Translations under genes and position numbers: made by a program | The notes under the pieces: model-generated | Told to the model about the DNA's origin: nothing | What the model saw: only the letters and a program-made list of their open reading frames with translations | The model's database searches: none | Virus record (IMG/VR): IMGVR_UViG_3300042888_001972 | Span: 25,272 to 89,271 of that record | Length of the DNA stretch: 64,000 nt | Source of the DNA: a virus | Reading direction: 5' to 3' (one strand) | Part shown: positions 15,400 through 23,878 of the stretch, piece by piece | Position numbering within the stretch: the first letter of the stretch is position 1 | Layout: each line of letters begins with the position of its first letter

Positions 15400-17073
15400 T
15401 TATGACTCTTTACGTAACTCTCCTTCGTAATGTTCGAATCTATCGTGTTCAGTTGGGGTTAAAAGTAATAAACCCGATGACAATTCACCCTTTTTAGTTA
15501 ATTGATACATATGACTCATCCATGTTTGTTCGAATGGATGTGCCCATGTTGTGTCCAAAAACATTTTTTTATTTCCCGGTCTACTAACAATTTGAGGCCA
15601 ATTACAATAATAAACTTCACCGGAACCATACGGTAAACCTTTGTGAGATAAAATTGATGAAAATTTAGTTTTTGGTGCGTTAGGGTCTAACCCAAGATGA
15701 GGTAATGACGATTTTTCAGGCCAAAACTCTTCTCTAACTGATTGAGGTACGTTATACCAAGACCATTGGGTACCATTATCACCATAAAACTCAGAATAAT
15801 TAAGTTTTAAAAAATCAAAATTTTCTTTTTTAATTATCTCTAATGATTTGGTATACAAATTTGGGACATATCTATTAAAACCATTTCGACAAACAGAACC
15901 TTCGTTAGGAAAGAAAAACATATCATCTTCAAAAAATAAATAATAATCTAAATCTGTCGTTTCAAAATGTTCGGCAATCCATTGTCTACCTCCACAAATC
16001 CCAAGATTTTCTTTTTTTATGTGTTCAAATCCGTGTTCTTCACATAATTTCAAGTACTCCTCTGTTGTTGATAAATCCGTTGAATTATCCAACAAATATT
16101 TCTTAGTCTTTAATAAATAATCATTATCATAAACTTCAAATGATTTAATCAACGTTTTAAATTGATTTGGGCTATTAAAAGTCAAAACATAAAGACCAAC
16201 TTTATTGGTGTCTAAATTGTTTCCAACAATTACCTTTGATTCGTTTTTTGGAACTAAATCATCGTTTTTTAAATCTTCAAAAAATTTACCAACTAACCCA
16301 TTAGATTCAATTTCAAAGTAGTTAATTAAATCAGAATGTTTGTAAGACATTATACTAAAGATTGATTCTTCAGTACCCATATAACCTTCACTAAGAGTAG
16401 ATTTTAGTAAACCATAGTAAATTCCATTAATATCTGTAATAGTACTTTTAGGTCCCCCAAAAAATCCACCTCGAGAAACTTTAGTAACCTTATTACCGGC
16501 AATTGAATTTAATTTATTATACTCAAAACCATGTATTTCACTCTCAGCTCCATAAGGAAAACTAATAAATGAAAATTTTGAAACATACTTTGATAATTTA
16601 TCAAAAACTTTATCGTGAGTAAAATAACCCGGATGAACTGTATTAGTTAATCCACCATCTATCCAAAACATATATTCCGAATCAAACTTATCAAATATTT
16701 TTGCATCATGTAAAAGAAAAACTTTTGACATAACTAATGGGTTATAATTCTCAAGTTTTGCCTGTGTCGATTGCTCTAACCACCCAACTTGACTATACCA
16801 ATTAGGGTTATTCCTAATATTTTGAATCAAAGGAAAGAACTCTGAATCGGTAAACCAATTTAATGGTCTTTCAATAAATTGAGTATTTGATTCATCCCTT
16901 TTTGTAAAAACAAAATCTTTAAGTTCTTTATCCCCAAAAATAATCATATTTTCTTGAACATCTAAAAGTTGTTCAAATTTATCTAAATAATGTTGGTACG
17001 ACCTTGACCATCCTTCAGTTAGGTCACTTCTACCAATATCCCATATTCCTGTTACTAACGTTATATTACTCAT
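15400..17073 (-). CDS. Two-domain glycosyltransferase: HtrL/YibB-like plus GT-A domain
   Basis: An in-frame TTG lies two codons upstream, but the ATG at 17073 (MSNITLVTGIWDIGR) is the likelier start and gives 557 residues. The N-terminal half has the HtrL/YibB (WlaTC) marks: VTGIWDIGR, FWIDGGLTNTVHPG and RGGFFGGPKSTI. The C-terminal half (from about 285) starts VGLYVLTFNSPNQFKTL and has a DYYLFFEDDMFFFPN strand with an acidic EDDM motif, typical of GT-A glycosyltransferases. The start overlaps the stop of the next gene (ATGAGTAA). It is one of six glycosyltransferases in a row. Donor and acceptor are unknown. Confidence 0.75.
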   Translation of the reverse strand: MSNITLVTGIWDIGRSDLTEGWSRSYQHYLDKFEQLLDVQENMIIFGDKELKDFVFTKRDESNTQFIERPLNWFTDSEFFPLIQNIRNNPNWYSQVGWLEQSTQAKLENYNPLVMSKVFLLHDAKIFDKFDSEYMFWIDGGLTNTVHPGYFTHDKVFDKLSKYVSKFSFISFPYGAESEIHGFEYNKLNSIAGNKVTKVSRGGFFGGPKSTITDINGIYYGLLKSTLSEGYMGTEESIFSIMSYKHSDLINYFEIESNGLVGKFFEDLKNDDLVPKNESKVIVGNNLDTNKVGLYVLTFNSPNQFKTLIKSFEVYDNDYLLKTKKYLLDNSTDLSTTEEYLKLCEEHGFEHIKKENLGICGGRQWIAEHFETTDLDYYLFFEDDMFFFPNEGSVCRNGFNRYVPNLYTKSLEIIKKENFDFLKLNYSEFYGDNGTQWSWYNVPQSVREEFWPEKSSLPHLGLDPNAPKTKFSSILSHKGLPYGSGEVYYCNWPQIVSRPGNKKMFLDTTWAHPFEQTWMSHMYQLTKKGELSSGLLLLTPTEHDRFEHYEGELRKES

Positions 17074-17929
17074 TTTCAATGTTATTTAATTTTTCAAAAA
17101 TTCTATAAAAATATATCTCATTATCAAAGTTATATTGTGCCATATCACTATCTTCATGGTGCCATGTAGTGAATATTAATTTATTAAAGTTATTTTTATT
17201 TCTTTGATATATTATTGTATATAAGGCTTCTTCCATGTCTAACGCATCATAATCAATCATTTCTTTTAAAACATCGTCATACATTAAACAAAAATCATTA
17301 ATAAGTTCTTTTTTACCACCAAACATACCTCCGACAATATGACAATTATCAACAATGTCTATGTTATGATAAAATTTTTGGTTAGCTCTTCGTTCTAATA
17401 AGTGTTTTGATTGGTCCCCATATAACACCGTAACCTTATCTTCAACCTTATTCAAGTTCTCAACCATTGTAGGGTTGAATAATGTACATGAGAAAAAGTC
17501 GTGGAAATTATCACCACTTCGATATTTTCTTGGAAATAAACCTCCATGTGATAAACCACAATCAATCCAATAATAAAAATCATAATCCTCTGTAAGATGA
17601 TTTTTAATCCATGAAGTTTTACTATGCATTATTTCATGACATCTATCACTTTTATTTCCATTCAACATTTTTTGAAAATATTCGTGGTTTGGATGTGAAA
17701 ATAAATCATAAATAATAAACCTAACGTTTGATTTATATTCGGTAAAATCAATATGTTTTTCAAGATATTCTTTATCTTCTTGAGATGTGTAAATTACAAA
17801 ATCTGATTCTAAATTCAGTAGTGTTCTTAATGAATTTACATAATGATGAATTCTACCAACACGGCCACCTAAAATTGTGTTGTCTAACCCGTTATAAAAA
17901 CAAGTTATAAATAATGTTTTGTTTTCCAT
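17066..17929 (-). CDS. HtrL/YibB-family glycosyltransferase-like protein
   Basis: 287 residues. It shares with the first half of its neighbour the order LFITCFYNGLDN, a SDFVIYTS strand, YYWIDCGLSHGGLFP and VGGMFGGKKELI. These are the HtrL/YibB (WlaTC) family marks; members occur in lipopolysaccharide or capsule loci and are thought to be glycosyltransferases. The gene ends overlapping the next start by 8 nt. It is therefore a divergent copy of the neighbouring N-terminal domain. Substrate is unknown. Confidence 0.7.
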   Translation of the reverse strand: MENKTLFITCFYNGLDNTILGGRVGRIHHYVNSLRTLLNLESDFVIYTSQEDKEYLEKHIDFTEYKSNVRFIIYDLFSHPNHEYFQKMLNGNKSDRCHEIMHSKTSWIKNHLTEDYDFYYWIDCGLSHGGLFPRKYRSGDNFHDFFSCTLFNPTMVENLNKVEDKVTVLYGDQSKHLLERRANQKFYHNIDIVDNCHIVGGMFGGKKELINDFCLMYDDVLKEMIDYDALDMEEALYTIIYQRNKNNFNKLIFTTWHHEDSDMAQYNFDNEIYFYRIFEKLNNIENE

Positions 17930-17938
17930 TTTAATGTT

Positions 17939-18577
17939 TTAAAAAAATATATAATTTTGAGGTTTTCCGAAATTATTTTCGTCCCACCATCCACCAACAA
18001 AATATTCATTGGTTTTTTCAATTGGAAAGGTTTTCAAATATGTTGAACAGTGAATCAAATAACTGTCATTAAATAAAGGTACTAATTTTTCTCTTAAAAA
18101 TTTTTGGTCTGAATCATAGTAATGACCTTCCCAATCTTTACTTAATTCATTCATTTTAACTCTATCATTTTTTTTAATCCCCCACATTCCACCCATAATA
18201 TTATTATGGCTAGGATTATCTCTAATTGAATGTAATAAGAATTCAGACTCCATAAAAATATCCACACAATGTTTTTCTCGATACGATAGTCTGGCGTCAG
18301 CATCTCTTGAAATCATAACTTCAACATCCTCATCGTCAATTGCTAAAAATCTCCACATCATCGGGAAGATATTTTCTTCACCTTCATCCATTAAGTATAA
18401 TTCAACATTACTATAAGTTTTTAATTGTTCTATAATCTCCGATGAAACTGATTTACCATAATAAATCCTACATATCCAATCCGGAAAAATAACTTGGGCA
18501 ATCTCAACATTACTTATCATTCCATAAGAATATTTTTGTTGCCCACCATACAAAGAAAATGATATTATTTTTTTCAT
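17939..18577 (-). CDS. Glycosyltransferase-like protein, paralogue of 39935-40591
   Basis: 212 residues, starting MKKIISFSLYGGQQKYSYG. The central strand EVMISRDADARLSYREK contains a DxD-type motif, followed by an HSIRDNPSHNNIMGGMWG block and a YDSDQKFLREKLVP helix. The gene at 39935 has the same order and an identical MKKIISFSL start (SRDTDSRLSNREK, RDHPYHNTEILGGMWG, QVDQNFLREKI). Proteins of this type are GT-A-like enzymes found in phages and surface polysaccharide loci. The stop and next start overlap. Sugar specificity is unknown. Confidence 0.65.
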   Translation of the reverse strand: MKKIISFSLYGGQQKYSYGMISNVEIAQVIFPDWICRIYYGKSVSSEIIEQLKTYSNVELYLMDEGEENIFPMMWRFLAIDDEDVEVMISRDADARLSYREKHCVDIFMESEFLLHSIRDNPSHNNIMGGMWGIKKNDRVKMNELSKDWEGHYYDSDQKFLREKLVPLFNDSYLIHCSTYLKTFPIEKTNEYFVGGWWDENNFGKPQNYIFF

Positions 18578-19515
18578 TATGATAAATCCATAAAAGGCCC
18601 GTAATTTTGTACAAACGAATTGTTTTTATACGGGTTTACAACCCCAAATTTATTGTTTAGCACACCATAAACAATAAAATTACTAATCCAACTATAATTT
18701 GTAAATATGTTAATTTTTTCTGACATTGAAATTAAACAAAATTCAACTAAACAAAAGTTCCAATATTCTTCATCATTATAATCTCTTCTTGTCGTTTTTA
18801 AAATATCATCGTCATATAAAAAAACATTATTAAAATGTTCTTTTATATATTGTTTAACTCTCATACTATTTGAACAAACAAAAACCATTTCATTACTATC
18901 ACAAATATCTTTTATTTTGTTCATTGTATTTTCATTTATTGAAAATGTCGATTTTAATGTTTTGTGTCTTACTTGAAACTCTTCATCTTGTATGTCAGGA
19001 TGTAATATTCTAGAATTATATGCGTCTCCAATGTCATCCCACTCTCTAAAATGAATAACACTAAAATTATTTAAATCGTTATCTGTTCTAAATTTTTCTG
19101 TGTTTTTAATAATCTCTTTAGATAATTTTGGAAAATTACTTAAGTCTTGATAATTTAATAAACCAAAATGAGATAAATTAAAAAAATATTGATTATATTC
19201 ATCATTGAATTCTTTAGGGACAAACATTTCCCAACAATGTACCCCTGCATTCCATTTCTCATGTGGGTATTTTATTTTATAATTTTCAAAATCATTTAAA
19301 GTTTTTCCATTTTCAACTAAAAATATTTGGTCAAAATATTCATAATATTTGGATTCAAATAAATTTAAAAAATCTATTTTCCTTTTGGAATTAAAGTACA
19401 AATGAACATCATGACCTAATTCTTTAAGTTGTTTAGATGAAAAATATATTTCACAAAAATAAGCATAAAAATCTCCAATACCCGAACTAAAATTTATTTG
19501 TATATTAATAGTCAT
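18577..19515 (-). CDS. GT-B glycosyltransferase, possible fucosyltransferase
   Basis: 312 residues. The N-terminus (INFSSGIGDFYAYFCEIYFS) is a glycine loop as in GT-B enzymes. The central NNFSVIHFREWDDIGDAYN segment has the H-x-R-x-x-D pattern of the alpha-1,2/1,6 and O-fucosyltransferase superfamily, where the arginine binds GDP-fucose. Then come VFVCSNSMRVKQYIKEHF and an EFCLISMSEKINIFTNYSWIS block, also usual for these enzymes. The genome encodes the GDP-fucose route (46919, 47802), which fits. The fucosyl assignment is an inference from motif and context. Confidence 0.55.
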   Translation of the reverse strand: MTINIQINFSSGIGDFYAYFCEIYFSSKQLKELGHDVHLYFNSKRKIDFLNLFESKYYEYFDQIFLVENGKTLNDFENYKIKYPHEKWNAGVHCWEMFVPKEFNDEYNQYFFNLSHFGLLNYQDLSNFPKLSKEIIKNTEKFRTDNDLNNFSVIHFREWDDIGDAYNSRILHPDIQDEEFQVRHKTLKSTFSINENTMNKIKDICDSNEMVFVCSNSMRVKQYIKEHFNNVFLYDDDILKTTRRDYNDEEYWNFCLVEFCLISMSEKINIFTNYSWISNFIVYGVLNNKFGVVNPYKNNSFVQNYGPFMDLS

Positions 19516-19516
19516 T

Positions 19517-20467
19517 TTATAAATCTAATAATTTTAATGTGTATTCAATACTACTTTCAGGTGATAAGTATTTTTCATAATACTCTCTAGCGTTTGTTGA
19601 AATAAAATTCAAAAATTCTTTATCGTCTTTTACTTCTAAAAATTTTTTTGTTATCATATCCGCATGATGTTGTAACCCATTTCTATCTAAGTTCATCCAA
19701 TCTTTTAAGTCATCCGGTCTTTTAACTGAAATATAATGATAATTCGGAATCAATGGTTCGTGAAATTCACTTGTAAATTCAAATCTAATGAATGGAATAC
19801 CCATTGCCATACATTCTATATCTCTATAACAAATTTCAGCTCTACCTGCAACAGAAAATGCAACTTCAAAATTCAACATTTCGTTAGCGTAATTTTCAAA
19901 CCCACCAATTGGTCCTCCACCATAAAAAACATCAGGACTAAAATAATTAAGAATAGGTCTTGTTGATGTATCTCCTCTGAAATAAAATTTATCATTGGAG
20001 ATGTCCATGGTTTTTCTTAAGTTATAATAATAATCTAAATCATACTCATTTGACGGAAAATATATCCATGGAAAGTATTTGTATTGATTTTGGGGTGAAA
20101 CATGATGATATACTTTTTCTCTAATAAATTGAGAAATAAAAACTTTTTTTACATTATCATACGATTGTAAGTTTAAAGTTGCTGAGGTTAAATCATCAGC
20201 AACTCCAAACACATATGTTTCACCTGTGTCATAATCTTCAATAATCATTTCACATTCGTAGGTCAATACATCAACATCATTTTCATTATGTTGCCACCCC
20301 AGTCTAACTAATTTTTGTCCGAGATGAGCATCTCTATAATATCTATCGGTCACGACATCATGTTTTTCCGACAATTTTTTAATAAAATTATCAAAGAATA
20401 TATTGTAATACCTATATTTTTTACTTTGATGGTTTGTTGGTTGATGAACTATTAATTTTCTACTCAT
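19517..20467 (-). CDS. GT-B-type glycosyltransferase
   Basis: 316 residues. No classical family signature at the start (SRKLIVHQPTNHQ). The second half has a Rossmann-like pattern: FYFRGDTSTRPILNYF, a FYGGGPIGGFENYANEM loop, and EVAFSVAGRAEICYRDIECMAMGIPFIRFEFTSEFHEPLIP, where the helix with R-x-E-I plus a GIP-F segment resembles the C-terminal nucleotide-sugar site of GT-B enzymes. The last helices (ITKKFLEVK, NAREYYEKYLSPESS) also match. It is in a tight operon with five other glycosyltransferases (gap of 1-8 nt). Confidence 0.65.
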   Translation of the reverse strand: MSRKLIVHQPTNHQSKKYRYYNIFFDNFIKKLSEKHDVVTDRYYRDAHLGQKLVRLGWQHNENDVDVLTYECEMIIEDYDTGETYVFGVADDLTSATLNLQSYDNVKKVFISQFIREKVYHHVSPQNQYKYFPWIYFPSNEYDLDYYYNLRKTMDISNDKFYFRGDTSTRPILNYFSPDVFYGGGPIGGFENYANEMLNFEVAFSVAGRAEICYRDIECMAMGIPFIRFEFTSEFHEPLIPNYHYISVKRPDDLKDWMNLDRNGLQHHADMITKKFLEVKDDKEFLNFISTNAREYYEKYLSPESSIEYTLKLLDL

Positions 20468-20475
20468 TAATTTTA

Positions 20476-21741
20476 TTAACTAACTATATTATGGTGTAAT
20501 CTGCCTGTTATTCTATCACACCATCCTTTAGATGTTGAAAACGGCCATACAACCCAATGTGATGGTAATTCGTCTGTTTGGAATTCTCTCCACACTTTAC
20601 AATATTTGTCAGGGTCTCTCATAAAACCAGCAATTTCGTTTTTATCAGCATCTTTTCTAAATAAAGTCTCATCTTTATCATTATGGAATGCAACAACCCA
20701 AAACTCATAATCTTTTTCAGGTACTTGGTCATAACCAATATCAATACAATGTTTGAACATCATACAAAAACTATCTTTCCATTCTTGCTCTGTTTCAAAA
20801 TTATATGGATTTGGTGGGTAGTTTTTATCTAAAGTGTATTTATCAATCGCTCTCTTTTCAAATAACAACCCTGAATACTTTTCGTAGTCTGTTAAGGTTC
20901 TAATTGGACCAAATCCAAATGGACCATCATGTCCTTCTTGTTTTTCACCATCCATACCAAATAGTTTTCTATTTGTAAAATGAGAATGTTTGTTTTTCTC
21001 CCCCCACGTTTTGTCGTCATCCCATTGTTTGGTTCTACCTTTACGAGTATATTCATGATATACCACAGGAATTTGTGGATGGAACAAATCGTAACCCCAA
21101 GTATAAGCTCTTGCCGCGATTGAAATTTCTTCACCATGAAAATAATATTCAGGGTTGTGTTGGACTTCTAACGAGAAGGCACCCAATGTAAAACAAAAGT
21201 GTGCTGAATAGAATCTTGCCGTCACAGGTTTTTTCATTTCTCTCCATCCCGGGATTGTTTCAGGTAAAAAGAATACAGCACCTTCAGGGATGAATCTATC
21301 GAATACCATTCTCCATGCTTCATTCACTCTACCTGCTGGGTCATTTTCAGGGTCAAAAGATGGTACGTAACCTGTTAACAAAGGTTTCTCATATCCGTCT
21401 TTTTGAAGACCTTTAATCATCTTGATTAAAATATCGTCCCAATCTTTAACAAATCTCATATGAGAATCTATTTGAAGGGTATATGTCTCACCACCATAAA
21501 GTTGTTGAGTTAGATTTCTTGCCCAACAAACACCTTTGGATTCTTCGTATGGAATATCCAAGATTTTAAATCTTTTATCTTTTCTATAGTCTTCTAATTT
21601 ATCGAATCCATCGTCTTCACTAAATTGTCTTGCAATTCCAAAATGAATATTTTTAGGTTTCTTGGCGTTCTCCAACATATTTTTAATTGTTGGTTCTAAT
21701 TGTGGGTCTCGGTAAGAGGCGATTTGAACAAATATTTTCAT
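20476..21741 (-). CDS. GlcNAc-transferase, GT60 (Skp1 hydroxyproline GlcNAc-transferase-like)
   Basis: 421 residues. The start IFVQIASYRDPQLEPTIKNM, then GVCWARNLTQQLY, the donor/metal motif QIDSHMRFVKDWDD (DSH) and FSAHFCFTLGAF/PEYYFHGEEIS are the hallmarks of the GlcNAc glycosyltransferase family (Pfam PF11397 type). Its best known member adds GlcNAc to hydroxyproline of Skp1. The family also occurs in bacteria and large viruses. It is the first gene of the minus-strand glycosyltransferase run, right after the fibre gene terminator, so the Thr/Pro-rich fibre proteins next door are attractive acceptors. The family call is strong; the acceptor is inferred. No prolyl hydroxylase is seen in this window. 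Confidence 0.85.
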   Translation of the reverse strand: MKIFVQIASYRDPQLEPTIKNMLENAKKPKNIHFGIARQFSEDDGFDKLEDYRKDKRFKILDIPYEESKGVCWARNLTQQLYGGETYTLQIDSHMRFVKDWDDILIKMIKGLQKDGYEKPLLTGYVPSFDPENDPAGRVNEAWRMVFDRFIPEGAVFFLPETIPGWREMKKPVTARFYSAHFCFTLGAFSLEVQHNPEYYFHGEEISIAARAYTWGYDLFHPQIPVVYHEYTRKGRTKQWDDDKTWGEKNKHSHFTNRKLFGMDGEKQEGHDGPFGFGPIRTLTDYEKYSGLLFEKRAIDKYTLDKNYPPNPYNFETEQEWKDSFCMMFKHCIDIGYDQVPEKDYEFWVVAFHNDKDETLFRKDADKNEIAGFMRDPDKYCKVWREFQTDELPSHWVVWPFSTSKGWCDRITGRLHHNIVS

Positions 21742-21762
21742 AGTATTACTTTTTGTTTTAAA

Positions 21763-21798
21763 AATAAAAAACCCTCGAGATAAGTCGAGGGTTTAATG
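21763..21798 (-). terminator. Rho-independent terminator after the Thr/Pro-rich fibre gene
   Basis: A 10-bp perfect stem (AAACCCTCGA, 21769-21778, with its complement 21785-21794) and a 6-nt loop, followed on the minus strand by a T-rich run. It separates the fibre genes from the glycosyltransferase operon. Confidence 0.85.
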
Positions 21799-21817
21799 AA
21801 ATATATTTTATTTTTTT

Positions 21818-23788
21818 TTATATACATCCCACTGGGTTTACAAATGTAATTACACCTGGACCAGATGTACCATCTATTTCAATACTTTTAGTTCCATCAG
21901 AATACCATCCATCAGGAGCTTCGTTAGTTGGAGGTATACCTGCAGTTAAGTATAACGTTTCTCCCACGTTAGGACCAGGTCCTCCCGCAACAGTTCCGTA
22001 AATTGTTTGTGGTGTTGCAATACACGCCGCATTTTCCGTTCCTCCTGTTCCTAAACTATATGTATAATAAGCGAAGGTTGATGTAGGAGTTGGTGTTTGA
22101 GTAGATGTTTGTGTAGGGGTTTGTGTATTTGTTGGTGTAGGAGTTTGCGTAGATGTTTGTGTCGGTGTTGGAGTTAATGTTTGACATACGCTAAATCCTC
22201 CTGTTTGTGTACCATTATTTAATTGAACAACAATTTGAGAGTTATTAAAATAACCGTTTAAGTTTTCAGTGCTTGGTCCAATAATTGTATTATAGAATAT
22301 AATATTTTCATCAAATAAAGAATCTTCACCATAAATTGTTATTGATGGGAAATATTGTCCACACGCCTCGTCAGATGTTGTTCCTGAATATACTGTAAAT
22401 GCAAATCTATTACCTGTTGGTGTTGGTGTTTGAGTTGGTGTTCCTGTTGGTGTTTGTGTTTGAGTTGGTGTTTGAGTTGGTGTAGGAGTTGCCGTTAATG
22501 TGGTTGTTGTAGTTGGTGTTTGAGTTTGTGTTTGAGTTGGTGTAGGAGTTTGTGTAGGAGTTGCCGTTAATGTGGTTGTTGTAGTTGGTGTTTGAGTAGA
22601 TGTTTGTGTAGGAGTTTGAGTCTGAGTTTGAGTCGGTGTTGGTGTTAATGTTTGACAAGCAACATAACCACCTGTTTCTACTCCATTATTTAATTGAACA
22701 ACAATTTGAGAATTGTTGAAATATCCTGTTAAGTTTCCAACACTTGGTCCAACAATTGTGTCATAAAGTATTGTGTTATCATCAAAAGTTTGTTCTTCAC
22801 CATAAATTGTTATTGATGGGAAATATTGTCCACACGCCTCGTCAGAGGTTGTCCCTGAATAAACACTAAACATAAATCTATTTGCAGTTGGAGTTGGTGT
22901 TTGAGTTGGGGTTCCTGTTGGAGTATTAGTTGGAGTATTAGTTGGTGTTTCCGTATTTGTCGGAGTATTTGTTGGAGTTTCTGCCGGTGTTCCTGTATTT
23001 GTTGGTGTATTTGTTGGAGTACTAGTTGGAGTTGCCGTTGGTAATCCAATACAACCATTAGGGTCTGATTGTGTAATTTCACCTAAACCTCCTGATACAA
23101 TAAACCAAGCGGTTCCATTAGAATAATATCCATCAGAAACAGGATTAGTTAATGGGTTGCCAGGTGTTTGATATAAGAATTCACCAACATTAGGACCCGG
23201 TCCATCAACTACTTGACCATAAACCGTTTGAGGTGATGCAGCAAAGTTATTACAAGCATCACTTGCATTATTTCCAAAACCTAAACTATAAATAAAATAT
23301 AAAAAAGTTGTGGTTGGAGTTTGAGTCTGAGTTGGTGTTGGAGTATTAGTTGGAGTTTCTGTATTTGTTGGTGTTGGTGTTTGTGTTGGTGTACCTGTTT
23401 GTGTCGGAGTTTGAGTTTGAGTTTGGGTAGGAGTATTTGTAGGAGTTTCCGTATTAGTTGGAGTTTGAGTTTGTGTTTGAGTTTGGGTTGGTGTAGGCGT
23501 ATTTGTGGCCGTATTACTTGGCGTTGGAGTATTTGTTGAAGTTGGTGTATTAGTTGGAGTTGGCGTATTACTAGCAGTAACCGGAGGAAATGCTCCTTGG
23601 TTTACCAATACAACATAAGGTCTAAATGAAGGTGCAATTGAATAAGTATTATTAAGTAACCAAATATTCTTAGTTTGATTTGGATTTAATTCAACTTGGT
23701 ATTGCCATAGAGAATCATCACATCTTCTATAGTTAAAGTTCACTAAAGTGGAACCTGTATTTGTTAAAGTATATTTACTACATGCCAT
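21818..23788 (-). CDS. Thr/Pro-rich fibre protein with two repeat-domain types (656 aa)
   Basis: N-terminal domain 1-70 (MACSKYTLTNTGSTLVNFNY...), then mucin-like linkers made of TPT, TNT and TQT units (71-161, 250-300, 381-458, 538-570). Between them are four small domains. Type A, about 85 residues (164-250 and 573-656), has a YSLG start, PQT[IV]YG, GPGPNVGE and a final GC[I/L]. Type B, about 78 residues (303-380 and 459-537), has TSDEACGQYFPSITIYG and GYFNNSQIVVQLNNG. Each domain carries two or so cysteines. The build is that of an extended rod with knobs, as in receptor-binding fibres; the linkers are good candidates for O-glycosylation. A TATTTATA box precedes it and a terminator follows. 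Confidence 0.75.
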   Translation of the reverse strand: MACSKYTLTNTGSTLVNFNYRRCDDSLWQYQVELNPNQTKNIWLLNNTYSIAPSFRPYVVLVNQGAFPPVTASNTPTPTNTPTSTNTPTPSNTATNTPTPTQTQTQTQTPTNTETPTNTPTQTQTQTPTQTGTPTQTPTPTNTETPTNTPTPTQTQTPTTTFLYFIYSLGFGNNASDACNNFAASPQTVYGQVVDGPGPNVGEFLYQTPGNPLTNPVSDGYYSNGTAWFIVSGGLGEITQSDPNGCIGLPTATPTSTPTNTPTNTGTPAETPTNTPTNTETPTNTPTNTPTGTPTQTPTPTANRFMFSVYSGTTSDEACGQYFPSITIYGEEQTFDDNTILYDTIVGPSVGNLTGYFNNSQIVVQLNNGVETGGYVACQTLTPTPTQTQTQTPTQTSTQTPTTTTTLTATPTQTPTPTQTQTQTPTTTTTLTATPTPTQTPTQTQTPTGTPTQTPTPTGNRFAFTVYSGTTSDEACGQYFPSITIYGEDSLFDENIIFYNTIIGPSTENLNGYFNNSQIVVQLNNGTQTGGFSVCQTLTPTPTQTSTQTPTPTNTQTPTQTSTQTPTPTSTFAYYTYSLGTGGTENAACIATPQTIYGTVAGGPGPNVGETLYLTAGIPPTNEAPDGWYSDGTKSIEIDGTSGPGVITFVNPVGCI

Positions 23789-23805
23789 CTTATTTTTGTT
23801 TTATA

Positions 23806-23813
23806 TATAAATA
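23806..23813 (-). promoter_or_regulatory. TATTTATA box upstream of the 656-aa fibre gene
   Basis: TATTTATA, 17 nt, ATG at 23788 on the minus strand. Confidence 0.4.
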
Positions 23814-23878
23814 CTATAATAGTATTGATTTTATGTTTTTATCTTAAATTATTTTTTTATTTCAAAGGATATTAAAGA

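Noticed and set aside
17074-17079. TTG start for the two-domain glycosyltransferase
   Set aside because: The ATG two codons later has the common ATGAGTAA overlap with the upstream stop.
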